Source of the DNA: Aquicoccus porphyridii | Lineage (GTDB): Bacteria; Pseudomonadota; Alphaproteobacteria; Rhodobacterales; Rhodobacteraceae | Direction of reading: 5' to 3' | Length of the DNA: 64,000 nucleotides | Assembly (NCBI RefSeq): GCF_008369105.1 | Contig: NZ_VINQ01000004.1 | Coordinates: 124,001-188,000, forward strand | Shown here: in pieces, positions 52,239 to 60,400 of the stretch | Numbering within the stretch: the stretch's first letter is position 1 | Layout: every line of letters begins with the position of its first letter | Notes under the pieces: model-generated | What the model was told of the DNA's origin: nothing | Seen by the model: the letters and a program-made list of their open reading frames with translations, nothing else | Databases searched by the model: none | Translations under genes and position numbers: made by a program

Positions 52239-52271
52239 TTCAGTTTCCTTCCCTGTTGATTGGTTGTCGCA

Positions 52272-53555
52272 TCACTTCCAAAGTCCCAGCGTCCGGGGCA
52301 GCCAGAGACTGATCTCCGGGGTGAAGACCAGAACCCCCAGAACGATGATTTCCGCGATGATGAAGGGGGCGACGGCCCTGGCCAGCTTCCAGTAGTTGAC
52401 GCCCGTCACCGTCGAAACGATCAGCAGACACCCCCCGAGCGGCGGCGATACCAGGCCGATGCAGAGGTTGAAACAGATCACGATCCCCAAGTGCACCGGG
52501 TCCGCCCCGTTGGCCAGCGCGACCGGCGCCAAGAGCGGCACCAGGAGGGCCAGGGCGACGGGAACGTCCATGATCATGCCCGCAATGATGAAGAGCAGGT
52601 TCATCATCAGCAGGAACCCGACCGGACCAAGCCCCATCGCCTCGACCAGCCCGGCAATCGCCTGGGGAATCCGTTCCAGCGCGGCCAGGTGGCCGAACGC
52701 CGCAACCGCGCAGAGGATCATGAAGATGGACCCGGTCAGGACCGCCGTCCGGGAGAAGCTTTGCCAGACGTCTTCGCGCGTGAGGGGGGAGTAGAAAAAC
52801 GCGGCGATGGCGGCGGCAAAGACCGCGACGGCAGCCGCTTCGGTGGGCGTCATCCAGCCCAGCACGATCCCGCCAACGATGATGAGCGGCAGGCAGAGCG
52901 CGGGCAACGCGGTAAGGATCGCGGGCAGCAAGGGCGGTGCATCGCCCTTTTCGACGCGCGGGTGATCCTCGCGCCAGGCATACCAGCCGTTGACGAGGAA
53001 CAGCGCGCCCGCCAGCAGCAACCCGGGCATGATACCGGCCACGAAAAGCGCCGCGACCGAGGTCTGCATCAAGGCACCGTAGAAGATCAGGATGATCGAG
53101 GGCGGCACGATCGGACCGATGATCGAGGAGGCCGCCGTAATCGCCCCGGCATATTCGGCCGTGTATCCGCGTTCGCGCATCGCCGGAACCAGCGTGTTCG
53201 ACAGGGCGGCCGCATCGGCGACGGCAGATCCCGAGATACCGGCAAAGAACACCGATGTCATGATGTTCACATGCCCGAGCCCACCGCGCAGGCGCCCGAT
53301 CAGCGCCATCGACAGGTCGATCAGAGATTTCGTCACGCCGCCCCGGTTCATCAACTCGCCAGCCAGGATGAAAAGCGGCATCGCCAGAAGCGAGAAGATG
53401 CTGATCTGCGAAAAGACCTTTTGCGGCAGCACGGCGAGATAGCGCGTGTTGTCGGTCATGATAAAGGTCAGGACGGCCGCTCCGCCGATGACATAGGCAA
53501 GCGCCAGCCCCGAGGCCAGCAGCGCGACGGCGATGACGGGAATGAACCAGGTCAT
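52272..53555 (-). CDS. dctM: TRAP transporter large permease (DctM)
   Basis: 427 aa integral membrane protein of about 12 helices. Family segments include SLLAMPLFILAGELMNRGG, GISGSAVADAAALSNTLVPAM and GPIVPPSIILIFYG, and LCIGLVSPPLGGCLLIV near the C-terminus. The ATG at 53555 overlaps the dehydrogenase stop by four bases; the longer open frame upstream is antisense-like and not used. It carries the substrate across the inner membrane driven by the sodium gradient in known relatives. Confidence 0.9.
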   Translation of the reverse strand: MTWFIPVIAVALLASGLALAYVIGGAAVLTFIMTDNTRYLAVLPQKVFSQISIFSLLAMPLFILAGELMNRGGVTKSLIDLSMALIGRLRGGLGHVNIMTSVFFAGISGSAVADAAALSNTLVPAMRERGYTAEYAGAITAASSIIGPIVPPSIILIFYGALMQTSVAALFVAGIMPGLLLAGALFLVNGWYAWREDHPRVEKGDAPPLLPAILTALPALCLPLIIVGGIVLGWMTPTEAAAVAVFAAAIAAFFYSPLTREDVWQSFSRTAVLTGSIFMILCAVAAFGHLAALERIPQAIAGLVEAMGLGPVGFLLMMNLLFIIAGMIMDVPVALALLVPLLAPVALANGADPVHLGIVICFNLCIGLVSPPLGGCLLIVSTVTGVNYWKLARAVAPFIIAEIIVLGVLVFTPEISLWLPRTLGLWK

Positions 53556-54694
53556 GCCGTGCACCCAATGCGATCGGGCGCGACGCATCGGGGATCGAGG
53601 CCCTGATCGACGATATGTGCCGGGAGAGGTTGCCCAAGTACCAATGCGGTCGCCAGGTCCGCCGCCGCCGGGGCCGACTGGATACCATAGCCCCCCTGCC
53701 CCGCCATCCAGAAGAAATCGGGAACCACCCGGGAAAAGCCGATCACCGGCTCCTTGTCCGCGACGAAGCTGCGCAGACCCGCCCATTTGTTTTCGATCCG
53801 CCGGATATCGAGATCGAAGGCCGTCATGATCCGGTCGGCACAGATCGCCACGTCGATCTCTTCGGGTTGCGCGTCGCACGGGTCGGTCGGCGTCTCGTCG
53901 GCTGGCGAAATCAGCAAACGCCCGGCATCGGGTTTGAGATAGAATTGCTCGTGGACATCGACCGTGATGGGCGCATCGCGCCGGGTGAAACCATCCGGTT
54001 CGGCCACGACCATCGCGGTTCGGCGCTTTGGCACCAGCCCGATGTCTTCCGCCCCGGCAAGGCGGCCGATCTCACCGGCCCACGCCCCGCCCGCATTGAC
54101 CACCAGCGGTGCTGCGAGCGTGCCGCTTTTCGTCTGCACCTGCCAGCCGTCGCCGCCGCGGGCCAATCCCTGCACCGCCGCGTTGGTCAACAATGTACCG
54201 CCGCGCGCCTTGAGGAGGCGCAAGAAGCCCTGGTGAAGCGCCGCGACGTCGATATCCTGCCCGCCCCGGTCCAGCATTCCGGCCGTGGCGTAGCCCTCTC
54301 TCAACAAGGGCTGATGATCCTTGAGCGCCGCGGGGCCCAGCCGCTCCACCGCGGTTTCGGCGGATATCGTGTCGATCAGTGCGTCGAGCGCCTCGAGCTG
54401 GTCCTCTCTCGCGATCATCAGGATCTCGCGCGGGGTCAGCAGCGGCGCGTCCGCGAATCCCTCTGGCGCCGCGTCAAAGAAGGCACGCGACGCCCTCGTC
54501 AGGGCGCGCACGCCATCGGGCCCATAGCTCGGGGCGAACACGGCCGCGGATCGTCCGGTCGTGTGATAGCCCGGTTGCGCCTCCATTTCGGCCAGCACAA
54601 CCTTCATCGTCCGCGCCAGGCCCGCGGCCACCGAGGCGCCGGCCATACCTGCGCCGATAACGATGACATCTGCTGAAATGGCGCGATCTGACAT
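53552..54694 (-). CDS. FAD-dependent D-amino-acid dehydrogenase, DauA-like
   Basis: 380 aa DAO-family flavoenzyme. The FAD loop is VIVIGAGMAGASVAAGL (about 10-26). Its resemblance to Pseudomonas D-arginine dehydrogenase DauA, judged from memory, is extensive: QPGYHTTGRSAA, SRAFFDAAPEGF, VNAGGAWAGEIGRLAG, FYLKPDAGRLLISPAD, WAGLRSFVADKEP and GQGGYGIQ, the last three holding the substrate Tyr, Arg and Gln. It should oxidise D-amino acids to 2-keto acids plus ammonia, passing electrons to quinone rather than oxygen. It is the first gene of the operon and divergent from the XRE-cupin regulator. Confidence 0.88.
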   Translation of the reverse strand: MSDRAISADVIVIGAGMAGASVAAGLARTMKVVLAEMEAQPGYHTTGRSAAVFAPSYGPDGVRALTRASRAFFDAAPEGFADAPLLTPREILMIAREDQLEALDALIDTISAETAVERLGPAALKDHQPLLREGYATAGMLDRGGQDIDVAALHQGFLRLLKARGGTLLTNAAVQGLARGGDGWQVQTKSGTLAAPLVVNAGGAWAGEIGRLAGAEDIGLVPKRRTAMVVAEPDGFTRRDAPITVDVHEQFYLKPDAGRLLISPADETPTDPCDAQPEEIDVAICADRIMTAFDLDIRRIENKWAGLRSFVADKEPVIGFSRVVPDFFWMAGQGGYGIQSAPAAADLATALVLGQPLPAHIVDQGLDPRCVAPDRIGCTA

Positions 54695-54843
54695 CCGGTA
54701 TGAATCCTTCCGCAGCGTTTCGGACAGGGCAACGCTATCGAAGAAATTTCATAAATCAATAATTTTTTATCATATACGAAAATATTTCCATTTTCCTGGG
54801 GGCCTGATAAGCTCCTCCAGCACCGGAAGAGGAACAAACGCCC
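54695..54843. promoter_or_regulatory. AT-rich divergent promoter/operator of the D-amino-acid operon
   Basis: 149-base gap between the dehydrogenase and regulator genes. Bases 54738-54792 are strikingly AT-rich for this genome and contain the palindrome GAAATTTC (54743-54750) and ATATACGAAAATATTT. These are probable overlapping promoters bound by the XRE-cupin regulator; exact -10/-35 elements are not assigned. Confidence 0.5.
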
Positions 54844-55458
54844 ATGACCACCGCCCAGGCTCTGGGGGCACGGCTTAGACACTTGCGCAAAGCCCGACAG
54901 CTCACGCTCAGCGGCCTTGCCTCCCTGTCTGGCGTCGCGGTTTCCACCATCTCGAAAATCGAGAACGGCACGCTATCACCTACCCTGGACAAGGTGCTGC
55001 GCCTCGCCGAAGGGCTGGATCTGACGATCGGGCAACTGATCGGGGATGACGACAGCGAAAACATGTCGCCCAACAGCCGCTTTGCGCCCTCGCGCGAGGG
55101 TGACGGCATCGTCATCGACACGAAGAATTACGTATACAGATATCTCTGCGCCGAGTTGACCAACAAGAGGATGGTCCCCATCCATGCACGTATCAAGGCG
55201 TCATCCCTCAAGGAATTCGGCCCGCTCGAGCGGCATGGTGGCGAGGAATTCCTGATCGTCATGGATGGCGAGGTCGTGGTGCATTCGGAATTCTATGCGC
55301 CCGTCACCCTCGGACGCGGCGAAAGCATCTATCTCGACAGCACGATGGGCCACGCCTATGTCAGCGCCGGAGATCGCGACGCCGAGGTCTTTTGCATCTG
55401 CACCGAGCCCCAGCGCCTGGAGAAAGATGACGAGACCGAGCCGTCGCAGCCCGCCTGA
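54844..55458 (+). CDS. XRE family regulator with C-terminal cupin domain
   Basis: 204 aa. The N-terminal helix-turn-helix (residues about 9-65) has LRKARQLTLSGLASLSGVAV and STISKIENGTLSPTLDKVL. The C-terminal cupin sensor has ERHGGEEFLIVMDGEV and RGESIYLDSTMGHAYVS. This architecture commonly controls amino acid or polyamine catabolism in Proteobacteria, with the cupin binding the inducer. It is divergent from the D-amino-acid operon and very likely its regulator. Convergent with the ABC ATPase gene, 24 bases apart. Confidence 0.9.
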   Translation: MTTAQALGARLRHLRKARQLTLSGLASLSGVAVSTISKIENGTLSPTLDKVLRLAEGLDLTIGQLIGDDDSENMSPNSRFAPSREGDGIVIDTKNYVYRYLCAELTNKRMVPIHARIKASSLKEFGPLERHGGEEFLIVMDGEVVVHSEFYAPVTLGRGESIYLDSTMGHAYVSAGDRDAEVFCICTEPQRLEKDDETEPSQPA

Positions 55459-55482
55459 CGCGCGACGGGCCCGACACCCCTG

Positions 55483-56994
55483 TCAGGCGACCTTGTCGTC
55501 GGTGATGCCGGAAATCGCCTGGATGAGATTGTCCTCGGTCACCTCGTCGGCGGTGAATTCGCGCATCACCCGGCCCGAGAACATCGCCACGATCCGGTCG
55601 GAGACATGCAACACCTCGGGCATTTCCGAGCTGATGACGATGACCGCAAAGCCCTGCGCCGCCAGTTCGCGGATCAGGTTGTGGATTTCCGACTTCGACC
55701 CCACGTCGATGCCGCGCGTCGGTTCATCGACGATCAGCACCTCGGGGCGCATCGAAAGCCACTTGCCGATGACGATCTTCTGCTGGTTGCCACCCGAGAG
55801 ATTGCCCACGATCTGACGCCAGCCGGGGGTGCGGATATCGAGCTTGTCGCGATACTGGTCGAAGATCGCGATCTCGGCGCCGTCGCTGACAAACGGACCG
55901 GCAGTCAGGTCATCGACCTGCGGCAAGGTCATGTTGTCCCGGCAATTCATGCCCAGCACCAGCCCTTGTGACTTGCGGTCCTCGGGCACCAGCGAGATGC
56001 CATGACCGAGCGCGTCGATCGGCGAGGCGATGCGCACCTCCTCCCCGTTGAGCAGGATCTGCCCGGCCGAGGGGGTCCGCAGGCCAAAGATCGTTTCGGC
56101 GATCTCGGTGCGCCCGGCCCCGACAAGACCGTAAAACCCCAGCACCTCGCCCCGACGCACGGAAAAACTCACATCCTGGTAGAGCGCACCACACCCAAGC
56201 CCGCGCACCTCGAGCGCGACATCGCCCATCTCGTGATGGCTTTCGTTGCGCGACAAATCGAGGCTGCGCCCGATCATGAGCTGTGTCACCTCGTCCTCGT
56301 CGGTCTCGGCGGTGTTGAGCGTGCCGCGATACTGCCCGTCGCGCAGAACGCTGATCCGGTCGGTGATCTTGAAGATCTCTTCCATCCGGTGCGAAATATA
56401 GACGATACCCACACCCCGCGATTGCAGGTCGGCGATCACGTCGAACAAAACCACCTTTTCCGCATCGGTCAGCGAGGCGGTCGGCTCGTCGAAGATCACC
56501 GCGCGCGGGTCCACGGTCAGGGCGCGGCCGATCTCGACCATCTGCTGATTGGCGATGGACAGATCGCCCACGCGGGTCCGGGCATCAAAGCCGACATTGA
56601 GCGTCTTCAAAATGGCGTCGGTGTCGGCATAGAGCTTTGGCCAATCGACCCGGCCAAGCCCCTTGAGCGGCAATTCACCCAGAAAGATATTCTCGGCCAC
56701 GCTGAGTTCATCGGCAAGGCTGAGTTCCTGGTGGATGAACACCACCCCCTTGGCCTTGGCCTGCATCGGCGAGGTCATCACAGTTGGTTCCTCAGCGATG
56801 AATATCTGCCCTTCGTCAGGGGCATGGATGCCGCCCAGAACCTTCATCAGGGTGGATTTTCCGGCCCCGTTTTCACCCATAAGGGCATGGACCTCGCCGG
56901 GCAGGACGCTGAAGGCCACGCCGTCGAGGGCCCGCACGCCGGGGAATGTCTTGACGATGCCTTCGAGGCGCAGAACGGGTGTCTGGTCGGTCAT
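55483..56994 (-). CDS. sugar-type ABC transporter ATP-binding protein (two ATPase domains)
   Basis: 503 aa with tandem ATPase domains, as in RbsA/MglA. The first has Walker A GENGAGKSTLMK near 40, the signature loop LSIANQQMVEIGRAL and Walker B VIFDEPTASL. The second has the usual degenerate Walker A (GLVGAGRTEIAETIFG), signature LSGGNQQKIVIGKWL and VLIVDEPTRGIDVG. Start MTDQTPVLRLEG at 56994 overlaps the permease stop by four bases. Last gene of the transporter operon. Confidence 0.93.
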   Translation of the reverse strand: MTDQTPVLRLEGIVKTFPGVRALDGVAFSVLPGEVHALMGENGAGKSTLMKVLGGIHAPDEGQIFIAEEPTVMTSPMQAKAKGVVFIHQELSLADELSVAENIFLGELPLKGLGRVDWPKLYADTDAILKTLNVGFDARTRVGDLSIANQQMVEIGRALTVDPRAVIFDEPTASLTDAEKVVLFDVIADLQSRGVGIVYISHRMEEIFKITDRISVLRDGQYRGTLNTAETDEDEVTQLMIGRSLDLSRNESHHEMGDVALEVRGLGCGALYQDVSFSVRRGEVLGFYGLVGAGRTEIAETIFGLRTPSAGQILLNGEEVRIASPIDALGHGISLVPEDRKSQGLVLGMNCRDNMTLPQVDDLTAGPFVSDGAEIAIFDQYRDKLDIRTPGWRQIVGNLSGGNQQKIVIGKWLSMRPEVLIVDEPTRGIDVGSKSEIHNLIRELAAQGFAVIVISSEMPEVLHVSDRIVAMFSGRVMREFTADEVTEDNLIQAISGITDDKVA

Positions 56995-57995
56995 ATCTTC
57001 AACTCCTCCTGTCCCTTGCGGTTCAACTGGCGATCGAGGATCAGCACCCCGATCAGGATGAGGCCGATCACGAGGTTCACGGTTTGGGTATCTGCCCCGA
57101 TATGGCCCAGCCCCTTGCGCAAGAGCTGGATCGCGATGACCCCGCCCAAGGTCGAGATGATCGAGCCGTATCCGCCCGCCAGCTTGGTTCCGCCCAGCAC
57201 GACGGCGGTGATCGCCCACAGCTCGTAAAGCATCCCGTCATTGGGATTGACCGAGCCGCTCTCGGAATAGAACACCACCGCCGACAGCGCGGCGAGAAAC
57301 CCGATGAGCATGAAATTCAGCACGAAATGCGGGCCGACGCGGATGCCGGCATTGACTGCGGCCTCGCGGTTGTTGCCGATGGCATAGGCGTTGCGACCGT
57401 GGACGGTTTTCGTCATCAGCAGCCACAGGATCAGCGCCGCACCCAGCAGGAACCATGTCGCCGTGTGCAGCCCGAGGAATTGCGCCTCGGCGAAATCAAC
57501 CAGCGTCCAGTTGAGATGGCTGGTGGGTTGTTCGCCGTTATACATGAAGACCAGCCCGCGAAAGCCCAGCATCGAGGCCAGCGTGACGATGAACGCATCG
57601 ACGCCGGTTTTCCACACGATCAACCCGTTGATCGCCCCCAGCACCACGCCGGTCAGCAGCGCGAACCCCCAGGCCAGCGGAATGGCCCAGTCGCCCAGCG
57701 CCTGCATGAACGGCCATGTCATGCTGTCAAGCAGGACGACGGCCGCAAGGGCAAAGGTCGCGCCCACGCTCAGGTCGATATTGCCGTTGATCATGACGAT
57801 CGTCATGCCCAGCGCGATGATCCCGATGGGCGCCGATTGCTTGAGCAGCAACAGCATGTTGTCCACGCTCAAGAACGCCTTGCTTGAGACCGACATCGCG
57901 TCGCCGACGATGGCAAAGAACGCCAGTTCGACGAGGATGAAGGCCCAGATCGCACCGCGTTTCAGGATGTCCTTCTGGTTCAGTGTCGTTGTCAT
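56991..57995 (-). CDS. sugar-type ABC transporter permease 1
   Basis: 334 aa inner-membrane permease of the RbsC/branched BPD family, with about 8-10 helices. The family core is GIIALGMTIVMINGNIDLSVG near residue 80 and GNNREAAVNAGIRVGPHF, the cytoplasmic loop contacting the ATPase. The C-terminus reads LVIGLILIGVLILDRQLNRK. The ATG at 57995 is chosen because the upstream extension (from 58067) overlaps the second permease. Two different permease genes suggest a heterodimeric pore. Confidence 0.91.
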   Translation of the reverse strand: MTTTLNQKDILKRGAIWAFILVELAFFAIVGDAMSVSSKAFLSVDNMLLLLKQSAPIGIIALGMTIVMINGNIDLSVGATFALAAVVLLDSMTWPFMQALGDWAIPLAWGFALLTGVVLGAINGLIVWKTGVDAFIVTLASMLGFRGLVFMYNGEQPTSHLNWTLVDFAEAQFLGLHTATWFLLGAALILWLLMTKTVHGRNAYAIGNNREAAVNAGIRVGPHFVLNFMLIGFLAALSAVVFYSESGSVNPNDGMLYELWAITAVVLGGTKLAGGYGSIISTLGGVIAIQLLRKGLGHIGADTQTVNLVIGLILIGVLILDRQLNRKGQEELKI

Positions 57996-58008
57996 GGCTG
58001 ACGCTCCC

Positions 58009-58983
58009 TCACGCGATCGGGGACCACAGGCGGCCCCGCTTGGCTGCGACATCCAGCCAGACGGCAAGGATGATGATGATCCACGTCACGATATACTGGA
58101 CATAGAAGTCGAGACCCACGAGCAGCAGGCCATTCTGGATGAAACCGAGGATCAGCACGCCGATCACGGTCTTGAACACGGTGCCCGCCCCGCCCATCAG
58201 TGACGCGCCGCCGAGAATGACGGCGGCGAGCACTTCAAGTTCCATGCCCTGGCCGACCGTGTTCTGGCTGCCGAGGCTACGGCTGGCCTGCAAGAGACCC
58301 GCCGTCGCCACGCAGAAGGCCGACACGATATAGGTCAGGAACACCACCCGCGCACGCGGGATACCCGAGAAGGTCGCGGCCTGCCCGTTGCCACCCACGG
58401 CATAGACCTTGCGCCCGAAGGGCGTTTTCGACAGCAGCAGGCTGAGCGCCACGGCCAGAAGGGCAAAGATCAGGATCGGCACGGGAATGCCCATGACACG
58501 CTCCTGTCCGAAAACCGAGAACCAGGTGCCGGACTTGTCGGCGATGTCCATGTTCTTGCCGCCCGACCAGGTCAGCGTCAGGCCATGGATCGCCGAAAGC
58601 ATCCCCAACGTGACGATCAGGGAATTGAGCTTGAGATAGCCCACCAGAAAGCCGATGAAGGCCCCCAGCGCAAGGGTCAGGGCGAACATCGCAAGGATGG
58701 CCAGCCCCGGGCCGAGCTTGTCATGCAGGTCAAGCACCACGATCGTGGAAAACGACATCATCGACCCGACCGAGAGATCGAGGTTGCCCCCGATCACCAC
58801 GAAGGTGACGCCAAGCGCCATCACGCCGAGGATGGCCGAGGACCGGATCACACCGAATACATTGTCAAGCTCGATGAACCGCTGGTTGGCCAATGCAAAA
58901 CCGATCATGAAGGCCGCAAAGGCGATCAGGATGCCCTGTTTCGCGAGGAACGCCCCGATTTCCGTCTTGTTGAGTTGTGCCAT
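58009..58983 (-). CDS. sugar-type ABC transporter permease 2
   Basis: 324 aa RbsC-family permease, paralogous to permease 1. The core GVMALGVTFVVIGGNLDLSVG lies near residue 52, and the coupling loop GGNGQAATFSGIPRARV near 197. The C-terminal helix is LDFYVQYIVTWIIIILAVWLD. GGAGAGGAGACC precedes the ATG. Thirteen bases separate it from permease 1, and a 257-base gap with a hairpin separates it from the binding protein gene. Confidence 0.92.
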   Translation of the reverse strand: MAQLNKTEIGAFLAKQGILIAFAAFMIGFALANQRFIELDNVFGVIRSSAILGVMALGVTFVVIGGNLDLSVGSMMSFSTIVVLDLHDKLGPGLAILAMFALTLALGAFIGFLVGYLKLNSLIVTLGMLSAIHGLTLTWSGGKNMDIADKSGTWFSVFGQERVMGIPVPILIFALLAVALSLLLSKTPFGRKVYAVGGNGQAATFSGIPRARVVFLTYIVSAFCVATAGLLQASRSLGSQNTVGQGMELEVLAAVILGGASLMGGAGTVFKTVIGVLILGFIQNGLLLVGLDFYVQYIVTWIIIILAVWLDVAAKRGRLWSPIA

Positions 58984-59198
58984 GGTCTCCTCTCCGCGAT
59001 GGCGGCCCGGGCCGCTTCACCAGCATCATACTTGGGCCCGTCACCTTGATCTGGCCAGTCATAAACGTGCCCCAACGTGCCCCGATGGCACCTGTCATGA
59101 CGTGCGCGGATGCGAATTTCCGACGCCGCATCCCACAACCGGGCCGGTCGCGGCTGCATGTCATGGCGGTATCCGTGTCTTGTCGGGGACCAGAAGGC

Positions 59199-59223
59199 GC
59201 GGCGCGGGACAGGCCCGCACCGC
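59199..59223 (-). terminator. intercistronic hairpin after the binding-protein gene
   Basis: Ten-base-pair stem with one G-U pair (GCGGTGCGGG / CCCGCGCCGC on the minus strand), 18 bases after the binding-protein stop. Such hairpins commonly make the binding protein more abundant than its permeases by partial termination or mRNA protection. Confidence 0.55.
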
Positions 59224-59240
59224 GTCGCCCGGGAGGTGGA

Positions 59241-60191
59241 TCAGAACACCGGCTTGGTGAACTCGCCCATGTTGTCCTGCGTGATCTTCGGCGTGTCGAA
59301 ATAGTTCAGGAACGGCACGTCCTCGCCATTGAGGATGTCGATCGCGGTCTGCAGCGCGGCTTCGGCGTCATCGACCGGGGACTGGTAGATCGACCCCCAG
59401 TAGTCGCCCGCCGCCATGGCCTCGTATCCCACCGCAAAGTTGGTGGCGCCGACAAAGATGATGCCGTCGCGACCCGCGGCCTTGACCGCGTTCAGCGCGC
59501 CCACGCCCATGTTGTCATCGCCCGCATAGACCCCGTCGATGTCATCGTATTTCACCAGGAAGGCTTCCATCACCTGCTGTGCCTTCTCGCGGTTCCAGTC
59601 GCCCGGCTGGGTTTCCATCAAGGTGACATTCGGGCAGACCTCGGGCAGACGGTCCTCGAAGCCCTTGGCGCGCTCGATCGCGGTGGTATAGCCGGGCTGA
59701 CCGCTGATCTGCACGATCCCGGCCTCGTCCTCGATGCCCATGTCCTTGAACTTGTCGCACATGATCTCGGCCGCGCGCGACCCTTGCGTGATGTTGTCGG
59801 GGCCCGAGAAGGACGCAATGAAATCGAACCCCGCCTCGGCGATGTTGGAATTGGTCACGACGACCGGGATATCGGCCTGATGCGCCTTGCGCACGGCGGG
59901 AATCACCGCCTCGCCATTGGTCGGCCAGATGATGATGGCGTCCACTTCCTGTTGGATCAGGTCTTCCACCTGCGCGATCTGGCGTGCGACGTCGCCACCG
60001 GCATCGAGCACGACAACCTCGACATCGGGATCGGCTTCGGCCGCCGCGATGAACGCCTTTTCATAGGTCGTCTGGTAGCTGTCGACGCCGACATTATTCT
60101 GCGTGATTCCAATGGTCATCGTTTCGGCGGCGGCGGCGGTGCCGAGCACGGCAGTCGTGCAGGCCAGGGCCATTTTTCTCGTCAGGTTCAT
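59241..60191 (-). CDS. sugar-type ABC transporter substrate-binding protein
   Basis: 316 aa. The signal peptide MNLTRKMALACTTAVLGTAAAA (cleavage about residue 22) exports it to the periplasm. It is a RbsB/type 1 periplasmic-binding fold: TIGITQNNVGVDSYQTTYEK, LIQQEVDAIIIWPTNGEAV, IPVVVTNSNI, ISGQPGYTTAIERAKGF and DGVYAGDDNMGVGAL. The ligand is not readable from sequence; sugars or sugar alcohols are usual. It is the first gene of the operon, with the upstream 38-base near-palindrome shared with the divergent regulator. Confidence 0.92.
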   Translation of the reverse strand: MNLTRKMALACTTAVLGTAAAAETMTIGITQNNVGVDSYQTTYEKAFIAAAEADPDVEVVVLDAGGDVARQIAQVEDLIQQEVDAIIIWPTNGEAVIPAVRKAHQADIPVVVTNSNIAEAGFDFIASFSGPDNITQGSRAAEIMCDKFKDMGIEDEAGIVQISGQPGYTTAIERAKGFEDRLPEVCPNVTLMETQPGDWNREKAQQVMEAFLVKYDDIDGVYAGDDNMGVGALNAVKAAGRDGIIFVGATNFAVGYEAMAAGDYWGSIYQSPVDDAEAALQTAIDILNGEDVPFLNYFDTPKITQDNMGEFTKPVF

Positions 60192-60311
60192 TACTGGGTC
60201 CTCCCCTAAAGCATTCGGTCTCGATTGCCGGCTTCCTCCAGGCCGCGGGTTCGCGCCCCGTGCAATCTGCGGCCAACGTTGCGCGTTTCCGCTCACCAGA
60301 CATCGGAAAGT

Positions 60312-60349
60312 TTGTCCATATTGGATGTTTTTACATCCCTTTTGGACAA
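60312..60349. promoter_or_regulatory. 38-base near-palindromic operator between transporter and regulator
   Basis: TTGTCCATATTGGATGT (60312-60328) and ACATCCCTTTTGGACAA (60333-60349) are inverted repeats matching at 14 of 17 positions around a TTTT centre. It sits in the 209-base divergent promoter region and is the obvious operator, probably for the fused HTH regulator encoded at 60401. Confidence 0.7.
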
Positions 60350-60400
60350 TTTCACGATACGAAATGGATATCAAACTCAATACCGATGGAGGGTAACGAC

